A stretch of 64,000 nt of DNA. It comes from Candidatus Leptovillus affinis (GTDB lineage Bacteria > Chloroflexota > Anaerolineae > Promineifilales > Promineifilaceae). The stretch spans positions 1,550,001 through 1,614,000 of the forward strand of contig JADIYP010000006.1 of NCBI GenBank assembly GCA_016705235.1, written 5' to 3'. The translations under genes were made by a program, and so were the position numbers. The notes under the pieces were generated by a model. That model worked only from the letters and a program-made list of their open reading frames with translations. It did not search any database and had not been told where the DNA came from. Shown here piece after piece: positions 18,087 to 25,971 of the stretch. The stretch's first letter is position 1, and each line of letters starts with the position of its first letter.

Positions 18087-19395
18087 GCCTGCCGGCGTAG
18101 CCGGACAAGCTGGCCCCTCTGATACCGGCGGTGACGCAGCCATGTCCGAAGCTGGCTTCCCGGTCCTGTCCGGCGGTTTCCTGGAACAAGCCCTAAACGG
18201 CGAATTCACCGGCACCGTTGTCACCGTTGATGGTCCCTTCGCCGACGCCGACGTCATTCGCTTCGACAAATCCATGGTTGCCTTCGAAGAAGCCACCGGC
18301 ATCGACGTTCAATACATCGGCGGCAAAGAATTCGAAGCCTCCATCTCCGTCCGCGTAGACGCTGGCGACGCCCCCGACATTGCCGACTTCCCGCAGCCCG
18401 GTCTGCTGGCTGGCTTCGTCGGCCAGGGCAAAGTCGTTGACCCCTCTTCCTACATCCCCGCCGAATGGCTGAGCCAACAATACAACCAAAGCTGGCTCGA
18501 CATGGCCCAAATGAACGGCCAAAGCGCCGGTGTCTGGCACCGCTTCAACGGCAAAAGCCTCGTCTGGTACCCCAAAGCCCAGTTCGAAGCCGCCGGTTAC
18601 GAAGTCCCCACCACCTGGGATGAACTCGTCGCCCTCATGGACACCATCGTCGCCGACGGTGACACCCCCTGGTGTATCGGCGTCGAATCCGGTGTCGCCA
18701 CCGGTTGGGCCGCCACCGACTGGACCGAGGAAATGATGCTCCGCACCACTTCCCTCGAAAACTACGACGCCTGGGTCCTGGGCACCCTGCCCTTCGCCTC
18801 CCCCGAAGTCAAAGCCGCCATCGAAGCCTGGAGCAGCATCTGGTTCAACGACAGCTATGTCTTAGGCGGCCGTGCCTCCATCGTCACCACCAACTTCGGC
18901 GATGCCCCCCTGCCCATGTTTGAAGACCCGCCACGCTGCTGGCTCCACAAACAAGGCAACTTCATCACCTCCTTCTTCCCCGAAGGCGTCCAATTCGGCA
19001 CTGATTATGGGGTCTTCTACCTGCCCGGCATCGACGCAGCTTACGGCAGCCCCTTCCTCGTCGCCGGTGACATCATGGCTCAGTTCAACGAACGGCCAGA
19101 AGTCAACGCCCTCATGGAATACTTCACCACCCCAGAATCGGCCGGTGGCTGGATGTCTGACGGCGGCGCTCTCGCCGTTCATCAGACCGCTACCCCAGAC
19201 ATGTACGGACAAGAACTCGAACGCAGCCTGGCTGAACTGGTCGCCAACGCCACCAGCTTCCGCTTCGACGCCTCCGACCTCATGCCCGGCGAAGTTGGCT
19301 CCGGCTCCTTCTGGACCGGTATGGTCGATTACGTCAGCGGCGCCAACGACCTCGACACCGTCGTCGCCGAAATCGACGCCTCCTGGCCAAAATAA
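17374..19395 (+). CDS. Sugar ABC transporter substrate-binding protein, remainder of module 1 plus complete module 2
   Basis: The meaningful frame begins near 17506 (PEVKAAIEAW); residues before that are an out-of-frame shadow of module 1. It holds the C-terminal half of module 1, a linker of about 35 residues (PAGVAGQAGPSDTGG region), then a second whole binding module almost identical to the first. It lacks its own signal peptide, so alone it would stay in the cytosol; with the frame restored it is the C-terminal two thirds of one lipid-anchored tandem protein. All six base differences I found between the two copies are third-position C/T changes that keep the amino acid, so both copies have been held under selection in the intact frame. 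A strong hairpin terminator follows. Confidence 0.75.
   Translation: MHRRRIRCRHRLGRHRLDRGNDAPHHFPRKLRRLGPGHPALRLPEVKAAIEAWSSIWFNDSYVLGGRASIVTTNFGDAPLPMFEDPPRCWLHKQGNFITSFFPEGVQFGTDYGVFYLPGIDAAYGSPFLVAGDIMAQFNERPEVNALMEYFTTPESAGGWMSDGGALAVHQTATPDMYGQELERSLAELVANATSFRFDASDLMPGEVGSGSFWTGMVDYVSGANDLDTVVAEIDASWPAGVAGQAGPSDTGGDAAMSEAGFPVLSGGFLEQALNGEFTGTVVTVDGPFADADVIRFDKSMVAFEEATGIDVQYIGGKEFEASISVRVDAGDAPDIADFPQPGLLAGFVGQGKVVDPSSYIPAEWLSQQYNQSWLDMAQMNGQSAGVWHRFNGKSLVWYPKAQFEAAGYEVPTTWDELVALMDTIVADGDTPWCIGVESGVATGWAATDWTEEMMLRTTSLENYDAWVLGTLPFASPEVKAAIEAWSSIWFNDSYVLGGRASIVTTNFGDAPLPMFEDPPRCWLHKQGNFITSFFPEGVQFGTDYGVFYLPGIDAAYGSPFLVAGDIMAQFNERPEVNALMEYFTTPESAGGWMSDGGALAVHQTATPDMYGQELERSLAELVANATSFRFDASDLMPGEVGSGSFWTGMVDYVSGANDLDTVVAEIDASWPK
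18181..19385 (+). repeat. Tandem duplication unit 2 (substrate-binding module)
   Basis: Second copy of the module at 16883-18086. It retains the five-C run and the full reading frame. Confidence 0.93.
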
Positions 19396-19406
19396 CAGAA
19401 TAGCCT

Positions 19407-19445
19407 AAAAGCATCAGTCCGTCGTAATGACGGGCTGATGCTTTT
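19407..19445 (+). terminator. Hairpin terminator after the binding-protein gene
   Basis: AAAAGCATCAG and CTGATGCTTTT form an 11-bp stem whose interior (CCGTC/GACGG) pairs further. Placed between binding protein and permeases, it could keep the binding protein more abundant than the membrane components. Confidence 0.85.
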
Positions 19446-19470
19446 AAGGGCATCAATTGAATTTTTATCG

Positions 19471-19556
19471 TAACTGTTCAGGTTTCTCTGGCAAGACCCC
19501 AGGGGTTTGGTACCCAAATAATCCAAATCCTCAAAAGCAAACCCTTGGGGTTTGTA
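19471..19556 (-). repeat. AGACCCC repeat family, copy 5 with tail
   Basis: Reverse orientation. The tail ACTGTTCAGGTTTCTCTGGC precedes AGACCCCAGGGGTTTG, and CAAACCCTTGGGGTTTG closes it. The remaining 190 bp up to the permease gene are AT-rich; I saw no clear promoter there. Confidence 0.85.
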
Positions 19557-19746
19557 TAGATACTTTTTATCAACATTTTTTCACCATAGCAGCTCGGTAG
19601 TAGATGATTCAAAATCTTGTTACCAGAGAAACGTATTTTCCAAATGTGCTCGATAAAAAATCGTCAACAGCAATGGTTTACAGATCTCAGCGAGTTAATG
19701 AGCTTCCTGATAAACCAAGTTAGAGTGGAAGGAGGAGAATGAGCAT

Positions 19747-20871
19747 ATGGCGCAAATTAACACATCGAGTAATAGCAGCGATAGTGTGGGAACAAAGTTC
19801 CTGGCGCTGATCAGCCGCGTTTTTATAGCAGTTGTCATCCCTTTGATTGCCTTTGCTGTGATTTATGCAGGATTTATATTCCTGCGAGACAGTAATGCTC
19901 CTAAATGGCTTATTGCTTTGGTGGCTATTGTTTGGGGCGTCGGTGGGGTCGGACTGCTGTTTTGGGTATTTAACGGCATCGTTGAACGCCTCCCGGACAA
20001 GTGGACCCAGCGACTACAACCGTTTGTCTTTGCAGGTCCAGCGATCGCCATTTTGATTTGGTATCTGGCTCTCCCCACAGCGCGAACATTTTGGCTGAGT
20101 TTGCTAGATCGAAATGGAACCGAATTTATCGGCATCCAAAATTATGTGGCCATTTTTACTGAACGTCTGATGCGCGAAGCGTTCCGCAACAACCTAATGT
20201 GGATCATCTTCGGCAGTACGTTTTCGGTGGCGGCAGGCCTGTTGATTGCCGTTTTGGCTGATCGCAGCAAGTGGGAGCGGGTTTCAAAATCCCTGATCTT
20301 TCTGCCAATGGCCATTTCGTTTGTTGGCGCCGGGGTTATTTGGAATTTCATGTATGAATCGCGCCCCATTGATGTCCCGCAAATTGGGTTGCTGAATGCG
20401 ATTGTGGTTGCTTTTGGTGGTAGCCCCAAAGCCTGGTTCGCCTGGACCGATATCATTCCCTGGAACAACCTATTTCTCATTGTGATTGTGATCTGGCTGC
20501 AAACAGGTTATTCGATGGTTCTTTTTTCGGCGGCGCTAAAAGGGATTCCCAACGAATTATTAGAGGCCGCTCGTGTTGACGGAGCCACAGAAATCCGGAT
20601 ATTTTTTGGCATCATGATTCCCTATATCCGGGGTACCCTGATTACAGTCTGGACAACTGTGGTCATCTTTACGCTGAAAATTTTTGATGTGGTTTGGGTA
20701 ATGACAGGGGGGCAATTCGGTACAGAGGTGATTGCGACGCAGTTTTACCGCCAATCCTTTGTTGCCAGAAACTCAGGTTTTGGGTCCGCTATTGCCATCA
20801 TATTGTTGATTGCCGTCATTCCGGTGATGATTTACAACTTACGGCAATTTAGAGAACAGGAGGCATTTTAA
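19747..20871 (+). CDS. Sugar ABC transporter permease (MalF/UgpA-like)
   Basis: 374 residues with about eight hydrophobic segments, a longer N-terminus than the minimal six-helix permease, as in MalF-type proteins. The EAA loop that contacts the ATPase is visible as ELLEAARVDGATEIRIFFGIMIP. The ATG at 19747 follows GGAAGGAGGAGAATGAGCAT. It is separated by 1 nt from the second permease. Base composition and codon use look more AT-rich than the flanking hydrolase genes, and the ACGGCCGT octamer is absent. No ATPase gene is nearby, so a shared MsmK/MsmX-type ATPase is assumed. Confidence 0.92.
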   Translation: MAQINTSSNSSDSVGTKFLALISRVFIAVVIPLIAFAVIYAGFIFLRDSNAPKWLIALVAIVWGVGGVGLLFWVFNGIVERLPDKWTQRLQPFVFAGPAIAILIWYLALPTARTFWLSLLDRNGTEFIGIQNYVAIFTERLMREAFRNNLMWIIFGSTFSVAAGLLIAVLADRSKWERVSKSLIFLPMAISFVGAGVIWNFMYESRPIDVPQIGLLNAIVVAFGGSPKAWFAWTDIIPWNNLFLIVIVIWLQTGYSMVLFSAALKGIPNELLEAARVDGATEIRIFFGIMIPYIRGTLITVWTTVVIFTLKIFDVVWVMTGGQFGTEVIATQFYRQSFVARNSGFGSAIAIILLIAVIPVMIYNLRQFREQEAF

Positions 20872-20872
20872 A

Positions 20873-21970
20873 ATGGGCGCGAGTAGTCAACGACGTTTGA
20901 ATATGTTAATCGTAAATTTTGCCTTGCTGTTTATTGTTTTGTTATGGACGATTCCCACGCTTGGTATCTTTGTTTCGTCGTTCCGCACTCGAGGTGACAT
21001 TCAAGCGTCAGGTTGGTGGACTGTACTGCCTCATAAAGCCTGGGAAACAACAGCAACGCTCAGCCCGACAGATTTGGGCCTAGATCCCAACGGCGTCATG
21101 AATGTTGAGGGCGTCACCGGAACCTTTGAGGAACTGCGTCAGGGTGTGCAGTCTGGTGATACGCGGGTTATCTGGATTGGTAATAAACGCCTGGGCCGAA
21201 TCGAAGTCCAAAAGCAAAAGTGGGCGGTTAACTGGGAGTTTACCCTGGAAAATTACCAACAAGTTTTATCTGGTAAGGCAATACAATTTACGAATGCGGA
21301 CGGAACAGTAGAAACGATTCCAGGCGACAACATGGTAGGGGCGTTTTTAAACAGTCTGGCGGTGGCTATTCCGGCGACTATTATTCCCATTCTCATTGCT
21401 GCTTTTGCCGCGTATGCCTTTGCCTGGATGCGGTTCCCTGGTCGTCGGATATTGTTTATTATGGTTGTTGCGTTGTTGGTTGTTCCCTTGCAGATTGCTC
21501 TGGTGCCGATTTTGCGGGACTATAACACGTTGCAGCTAAACGGTACTTTTCTGGGCATGTGGCTGGCGCACACAGGGTTTGGGTTAGCTTTGGCTACGTA
21601 TTTGCTTTACAACTACATTAGCACGCTGCCACGGGAAACATTGGAATCGGCGTTTATTGATGGCGCTTCACATTTCACTATTTTCATGCGCCTGATTTTG
21701 CCGCTTTCGGTGCCTGCGTTGGCTTCATTTGCCATCTTCCAGTTTTTATGGGTGTGGAATGATTACCTGATAGCTTTGATTTTCCTGGGTGGTAATCCGG
21801 AAACGAAGGTGATCACGATGCGCCTGGCGGATATTGTTGGCTCGCGTGGGAATGATTGGCACTTGTTAACGGCCGGTGCCTTCATCACGATGATTCTGCC
21901 GCTGATTGTGTTCTTCTCGCTGCAACGTTACTTTGTGCGCGGGTTAATGGCCGGCTCTGTGAAAGGGTAA
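20873..21970 (+). CDS. Sugar ABC transporter permease (MalG/UgpE-like)
   Basis: 365 residues. It has an N-terminal helix, then an unusually long external insert (about residues 40-145, including GDTRVIWIGNKRLG) before the five-helix core, and the EAA loop ETLESAFIDGASHFTIFMRLILP. It ends in FVRGLMAGSVKG, the usual end of CUT1 permeases. It forms the channel with the preceding permease in the cytoplasmic membrane and works with the tandem binding lipoprotein. The long extracellular insert is larger than in typical MalG proteins and could contact the double binding protein; that is speculation. Confidence 0.92.
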   Translation: MGASSQRRLNMLIVNFALLFIVLLWTIPTLGIFVSSFRTRGDIQASGWWTVLPHKAWETTATLSPTDLGLDPNGVMNVEGVTGTFEELRQGVQSGDTRVIWIGNKRLGRIEVQKQKWAVNWEFTLENYQQVLSGKAIQFTNADGTVETIPGDNMVGAFLNSLAVAIPATIIPILIAAFAAYAFAWMRFPGRRILFIMVVALLVVPLQIALVPILRDYNTLQLNGTFLGMWLAHTGFGLALATYLLYNYISTLPRETLESAFIDGASHFTIFMRLILPLSVPALASFAIFQFLWVWNDYLIALIFLGGNPETKVITMRLADIVGSRGNDWHLLTAGAFITMILPLIVFFSLQRYFVRGLMAGSVKG

Positions 21971-22078
21971 ATAGCGCCAGTCGCCAACTGGTTTAGTTTC
22001 TTTTGAAAAACCCTTGGAGTTTGGTTTTATGATTTGCGCCAAATTCCGGGGGTTTTCTTTTTGAAGAGGATTGGGGAA

Positions 22079-23680
22079 GTGAACGTGGACGTAACTGCTA
22101 AGAATCAGGCGGATTGGTATCAGGATGCCGTGTTTTATGAATTGTATATTCGCGCTTACCGGGACAGCAATGGGGACGGGAATGGCGATTTTCGCGGCGC
22201 GATCAAAAAATTGGATCATATCCAATCGTTGGGGGTGAATTGCATTTGGGTGATGCCGATGTACCCATCGCCGTTAAAAGATGATGGGTACGACGTGGCG
22301 GATTATCTGGGGATTCACCCGGATTATGGGACGCTGGCAGATTTTAAGGCGTTTTTGGATGCGGCTCATGCACGCGGCTTGAAGGTGGTGACGGATATGG
22401 TGATGAACCATACGAGTGATCAGCATCCCTGGTTTCAGGCGGCACGGCAAGACAAACACTCGCCTTATCGAGATTATTATGTGTGGAGCGATACGGGCAG
22501 TGAGTATGCCGACGCTCGGATCATTTTTTTGGACACGGAGCCATCCAACTGGACATATGACGAGGTGGCCGGGCAATATTTCTGGCATCGGTTTTACAGC
22601 TGCCAACCAGACCTCAATTATGACAATCCGCAGGTTCATGAGGAGATGTTCAACGCCCTGCGCTTCTGGCTGGATATGGGCATCGACGGCTTTCGCATTG
22701 ACGCCATTCCTTATCTTTATGAACGCGAAGGCACCAACTGCGAAAATCTGCCGGAAACCCATCAGTTTTTAGCCAAAATGCGCCGCATGGTTGACGAGGA
22801 ATATCCGGGTACGTTGCTCATCGCCGAGGCTAACCAGTGGCCACATGATCTGCTGCCCTATTTTGGCACGGAAGAAGAACCGGAATTTCAGGTCTGTTTC
22901 CACTTCCCCATCATGCCGCGCCTGTATCAGGCTGTTAAGGCAGGCGACAAAACGCCTATTGTGGACATTTTGAACGATACGCCGGAGAAGCCGGCCGGGA
23001 CGCAGTGGATGACCTTTTTGCGCAATCATGATGAATTGACGCTGGAAATGGTGACGCCGGAGGTGCGGCAGTGGATGTGGGAGCAGTATGCGCCGGAGCC
23101 GCGAATGCGGTTGAACCTGGGTATTCGGCGGCGGCTGGCGGCGTTGTTGGACCATGACAAACAGAAGTGGTTTTTGCTGCACGCGCTGTTTTTATCGCTG
23201 CCGGGCACGCCGATTATTTATTACGGCGACGAAATTGGCATGGGCGACAATATCTGGCTGCCAGACAGGCATGGCTGCCGCACGCCGATGCAGTGGAATA
23301 ACAACCTGAATGCGGGCTTTTCCAGCTATGAGAATACCTATCAGCCGGTGCTGGCGGAATACCCGCAGGTCAACGTGGCGGCGCAGGAAGATGAGCCGGA
23401 TTCGTATCTGAACCTGACGCGCTTCCTGATTCGGGCGCGGCAGGGGCAGGCGGCCTTGCGGCGCGGGGAGATGGCGTGGGTGGAAACGGGGGACACGGCC
23501 GTTCTCGCCTATCGCCGCTTTATCCATGATGAGGGTGTTCTATGTCTGTTTAATCTTAGCAGCCAACCGCAAAGATTCGCCTTACATCATGAACGCCGCG
23601 ATTTGCTTTCTCCTGAGGCCCGATTATCGGGCACGATTGAATTAAAACCTTTTGCAGCACACTGGCTTGTTTTGGCTTGA
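22079..23680 (+). CDS. treS: GH13 trehalose synthase-like enzyme (maltose alpha-D-glucosyltransferase)
   Basis: 533 residues from a GTG at 22079 that has GAAGAGGATTGGGGA upstream. The N-terminal block FYELYIRAYRDSNGDGNGDF with PMYPSPLKDDGYDVADY is diagnostic of the TreS branch of GH13, which interconverts maltose and trehalose. Catalytic residues are the nucleophile Asp in GFRIDAIPYLYE (about 207), the acid/base Glu in IAEANQW (about 250) and the Asp in LRNHDE (about 317). No fused maltokinase domain is present. Intracellular. Hydrolytic alpha-glucosidase activity is a possible alternative. It follows the permeases in what looks like one sugar operon. Confidence 0.82.
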   Translation: MNVDVTAKNQADWYQDAVFYELYIRAYRDSNGDGNGDFRGAIKKLDHIQSLGVNCIWVMPMYPSPLKDDGYDVADYLGIHPDYGTLADFKAFLDAAHARGLKVVTDMVMNHTSDQHPWFQAARQDKHSPYRDYYVWSDTGSEYADARIIFLDTEPSNWTYDEVAGQYFWHRFYSCQPDLNYDNPQVHEEMFNALRFWLDMGIDGFRIDAIPYLYEREGTNCENLPETHQFLAKMRRMVDEEYPGTLLIAEANQWPHDLLPYFGTEEEPEFQVCFHFPIMPRLYQAVKAGDKTPIVDILNDTPEKPAGTQWMTFLRNHDELTLEMVTPEVRQWMWEQYAPEPRMRLNLGIRRRLAALLDHDKQKWFLLHALFLSLPGTPIIYYGDEIGMGDNIWLPDRHGCRTPMQWNNNLNAGFSSYENTYQPVLAEYPQVNVAAQEDEPDSYLNLTRFLIRARQGQAALRRGEMAWVETGDTAVLAYRRFIHDEGVLCLFNLSSQPQRFALHHERRDLLSPEARLSGTIELKPFAAHWLVLA

Positions 23681-23763
23681 GGACAGTATAGGGTGGGAAA
23701 GCGTTGATCGTTAATAGAGGTGGGGCGGGAACGGCCGTTATATCAAGGAATTTAGTATCTGTA

Positions 23764-23848
23764 CAGACCCCAAGGGTTTGCTTCTGAGTATTTGGATTAT
23801 TGGGGTATCAAACCCTTGGGGTCTTGCCAGAGAAACCTGAACAGTTAC
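23764..23848 (+). repeat. AGACCCC repeat family, copy 6 with tail
   Basis: CAGACCCCAAGGGTTTGC to AAACCCTTGGGGTCTTGCC, then AGAGAAACCTGAACAGTTAC. It lies between treS and the amylosucrase-like gene, and upstream codons of an artificially extended ORF read through it. Confidence 0.88.
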
Positions 23849-23964
23849 AAAATTTATGTGATCAGCATGGCAGGCGAGGAACTTCCAATCTGATTGTCAG
23901 TGGAAGTGAATTCTCCCACACGGTCTCCGCAAACACCTTCATCATTATTTCGAGGAGTTCACTC

Positions 23965-25884
23965 ATGCAGTTACTTGAACAACTAATCGCCGGCCCCTTG
24001 CGGGGCATGGAACAACTTGAACAGCAGATTTTTGCTCTGCGGTTTGCCCAACATTTACCGGATGTAGAACGGCCGTTACGCCAACTCTACGCCCACCTGC
24101 CCAACTACGACGCCTGGCTGGAAAAGCTCATCACCCTCGTCGCCAACGCCTACGCCGCCCGCCCCGCCGAACTGCGCCAGCGAGACCTCCGGCGCGTCCA
24201 CGAACCCGACTGGTTCCAACAATCCGACATGATGGGCTATGTCTGCTACCCCGACCGCTTCGCCGGAACCCTGCGCGGCGTCGCCGAAAAAATTCCCTAC
24301 CTCAAAGAACTTGGCATCACCTACCTGCACCTCATGCCCCTGCTCAAACCGCGCCCCGGCGCTAGCGACGGCGGCTACGCGGTGATGGATTACCGCCAGG
24401 TACGCGACGATCTGGGCACAATGGACGATCTGGCTCATCTGGCCGCGCAACTGCGCCAGGAAGACATGAGCCTGTGCATTGACCTCGTGTGCAATCACAC
24501 CGCCAAAGAGCACGCCTGGGCGCAAAAAGCCCAGGCCGGAGACCCCGAATACCAGAACTACTACTTTATGTATCCAAACCGCACCATGCCCGACCAATAC
24601 GAACGCACCGTGCGCGAAATCTTCCCCGAATTTAAGAGCGGCAGTTTCACCTACTACGAAGCCTTCGACCGCTGGGTATGGACCACCTTCAACGAATTTC
24701 AGTGGGACCTGAACTATGCCAACCCGGCCGTTTTTGGCGAAATGTTAGACATCATGCTCTTTCTCGCCAATCAGGGCGTGGAGGTGCTGCGCCTGGATGC
24801 TGTGGCCTTCATGTGGAAACGCCTGGGCACCGACTGCGAAAATCAGCCCGAAGCGCACGCCATTTTACAGGCGTTCCGCGCCCTCAGCCGCATCGCCGCG
24901 CCCGGACTGCTGCTCAAGGCCGAAGCCATCGTGCCGCCGCCGCAGTTGGTTCCGTATCTGGGGCAAGGATTGGCGGCCAACAAAGAATGCGAGGTCGCCT
25001 ATCACAACGTATTCATGGTTATGCTGTGGAGCAGTCTGGCCGAGCAGCAAGTCGCCCTGATGACCCACGCCTTGCAGCAAATGCCCGCCATCCCGTCGCG
25101 CACGTCCTGGCTGGCCTATGTGCGCTGCCACGACGACATCGGCTGGGCAGTCACCGAGGAAAATGCGGCGGCTGTAGGGTTGAATGGCTACCTGCACCGT
25201 TCATTTTTGAGCGATTTTTACAGCGGCCGTTTCCCCGGCACCTATGCCCGCGGCGCAACCTTCCAATTTAATCCACGCACCAACGACCGGCGCATCAGTG
25301 GCTCTTGCGCCTCGCTGGCCGGCCTGGAAGTAGCCATGGAACAACAGGATTGGGCAGCCATGGACCTGGCCGTGCGCCGCATAGTGCTGCTGCACAGCCT
25401 GATTTTGGCTTTTGGCGGCCTGCCGCTGCTTTACATGGGCGACGAGATTGGCCTGCTGAACGACGACAGCTACCTGCAAGACCCCAACCTGGCGGGCGAT
25501 AACCGCTGGCTGCACCGCCCAATGATGGATTGGGAGCTGGCGGAAAAACGGCATGATGGGTTGAGCGTGAACGGCCGTATCTTCCAATCCCTCCGCCGCC
25601 TCATCACCGCCCGCAAACAGACACCCGCCCTACACGCCGAAGCCGCCGCCCGGCCGGTCTGGACCCACAACATCCACGTGTTTGGCCTGCTGCGCGAAAG
25701 CCCACACGGCCGTTTGCTCATCCTGGGCAACTTCAGCGACCATGCCCAAACCGTACCCTTCTACCGCCTGGCCGAACTCGGTTTCGACGGCCCCATGCGC
25801 AATAAAGCCGCCGACGAAACAATTCCCGCCTGGGCAGATCTACAAATCGAACCTTACGGCTACCTGTGGCTGGAAAAAGAATAG
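23965..25884 (+). CDS. GH13 amylosucrase-like enzyme
   Basis: 639 residues, the amylosucrase length. Family members (GH13 subfamily 4) split sucrose and add the glucosyl unit to an alpha-1,4-glucan, releasing fructose. The N-terminal helical region (residues about 1-85) precedes the barrel with YVCYPDRFAGTL, GYAVMDYRQV and VCNHTAKEH. Catalytic residues are Asp in VLRLDAVAFMWK (about 279), Glu in LLKAEAIV (about 319) and Asp in RCHDDIGW (about 389). The ATG at 23965 has CGAGGAG upstream; the open frame extends to 23800, but that part translates a dispersed repeat and lacks an initiation signal. A ROK fructokinase gene lies downstream, which fits use of the released fructose. A sucrose hydrolase or phosphorylase activity remains possible. 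Confidence 0.85.
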   Translation: MQLLEQLIAGPLRGMEQLEQQIFALRFAQHLPDVERPLRQLYAHLPNYDAWLEKLITLVANAYAARPAELRQRDLRRVHEPDWFQQSDMMGYVCYPDRFAGTLRGVAEKIPYLKELGITYLHLMPLLKPRPGASDGGYAVMDYRQVRDDLGTMDDLAHLAAQLRQEDMSLCIDLVCNHTAKEHAWAQKAQAGDPEYQNYYFMYPNRTMPDQYERTVREIFPEFKSGSFTYYEAFDRWVWTTFNEFQWDLNYANPAVFGEMLDIMLFLANQGVEVLRLDAVAFMWKRLGTDCENQPEAHAILQAFRALSRIAAPGLLLKAEAIVPPPQLVPYLGQGLAANKECEVAYHNVFMVMLWSSLAEQQVALMTHALQQMPAIPSRTSWLAYVRCHDDIGWAVTEENAAAVGLNGYLHRSFLSDFYSGRFPGTYARGATFQFNPRTNDRRISGSCASLAGLEVAMEQQDWAAMDLAVRRIVLLHSLILAFGGLPLLYMGDEIGLLNDDSYLQDPNLAGDNRWLHRPMMDWELAEKRHDGLSVNGRIFQSLRRLITARKQTPALHAEAAARPVWTHNIHVFGLLRESPHGRLLILGNFSDHAQTVPFYRLAELGFDGPMRNKAADETIPAWADLQIEPYGYLWLEKE

Positions 25885-25971
25885 GGTTTGTGCAATCGGC
25901 GGCATCCGGTAAAATCTCCACCAATATCGTGACGAATTGCACCCCTTATTGCTCAGATAAACGAGGAATTG

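Noticed and set aside
23800..23964. Extended N-terminus of the amylosucrase-like protein
   Set aside because: These codons translate a dispersed repeat, and the next ATG (23965) has a good ribosome-binding site and gives the family's length.
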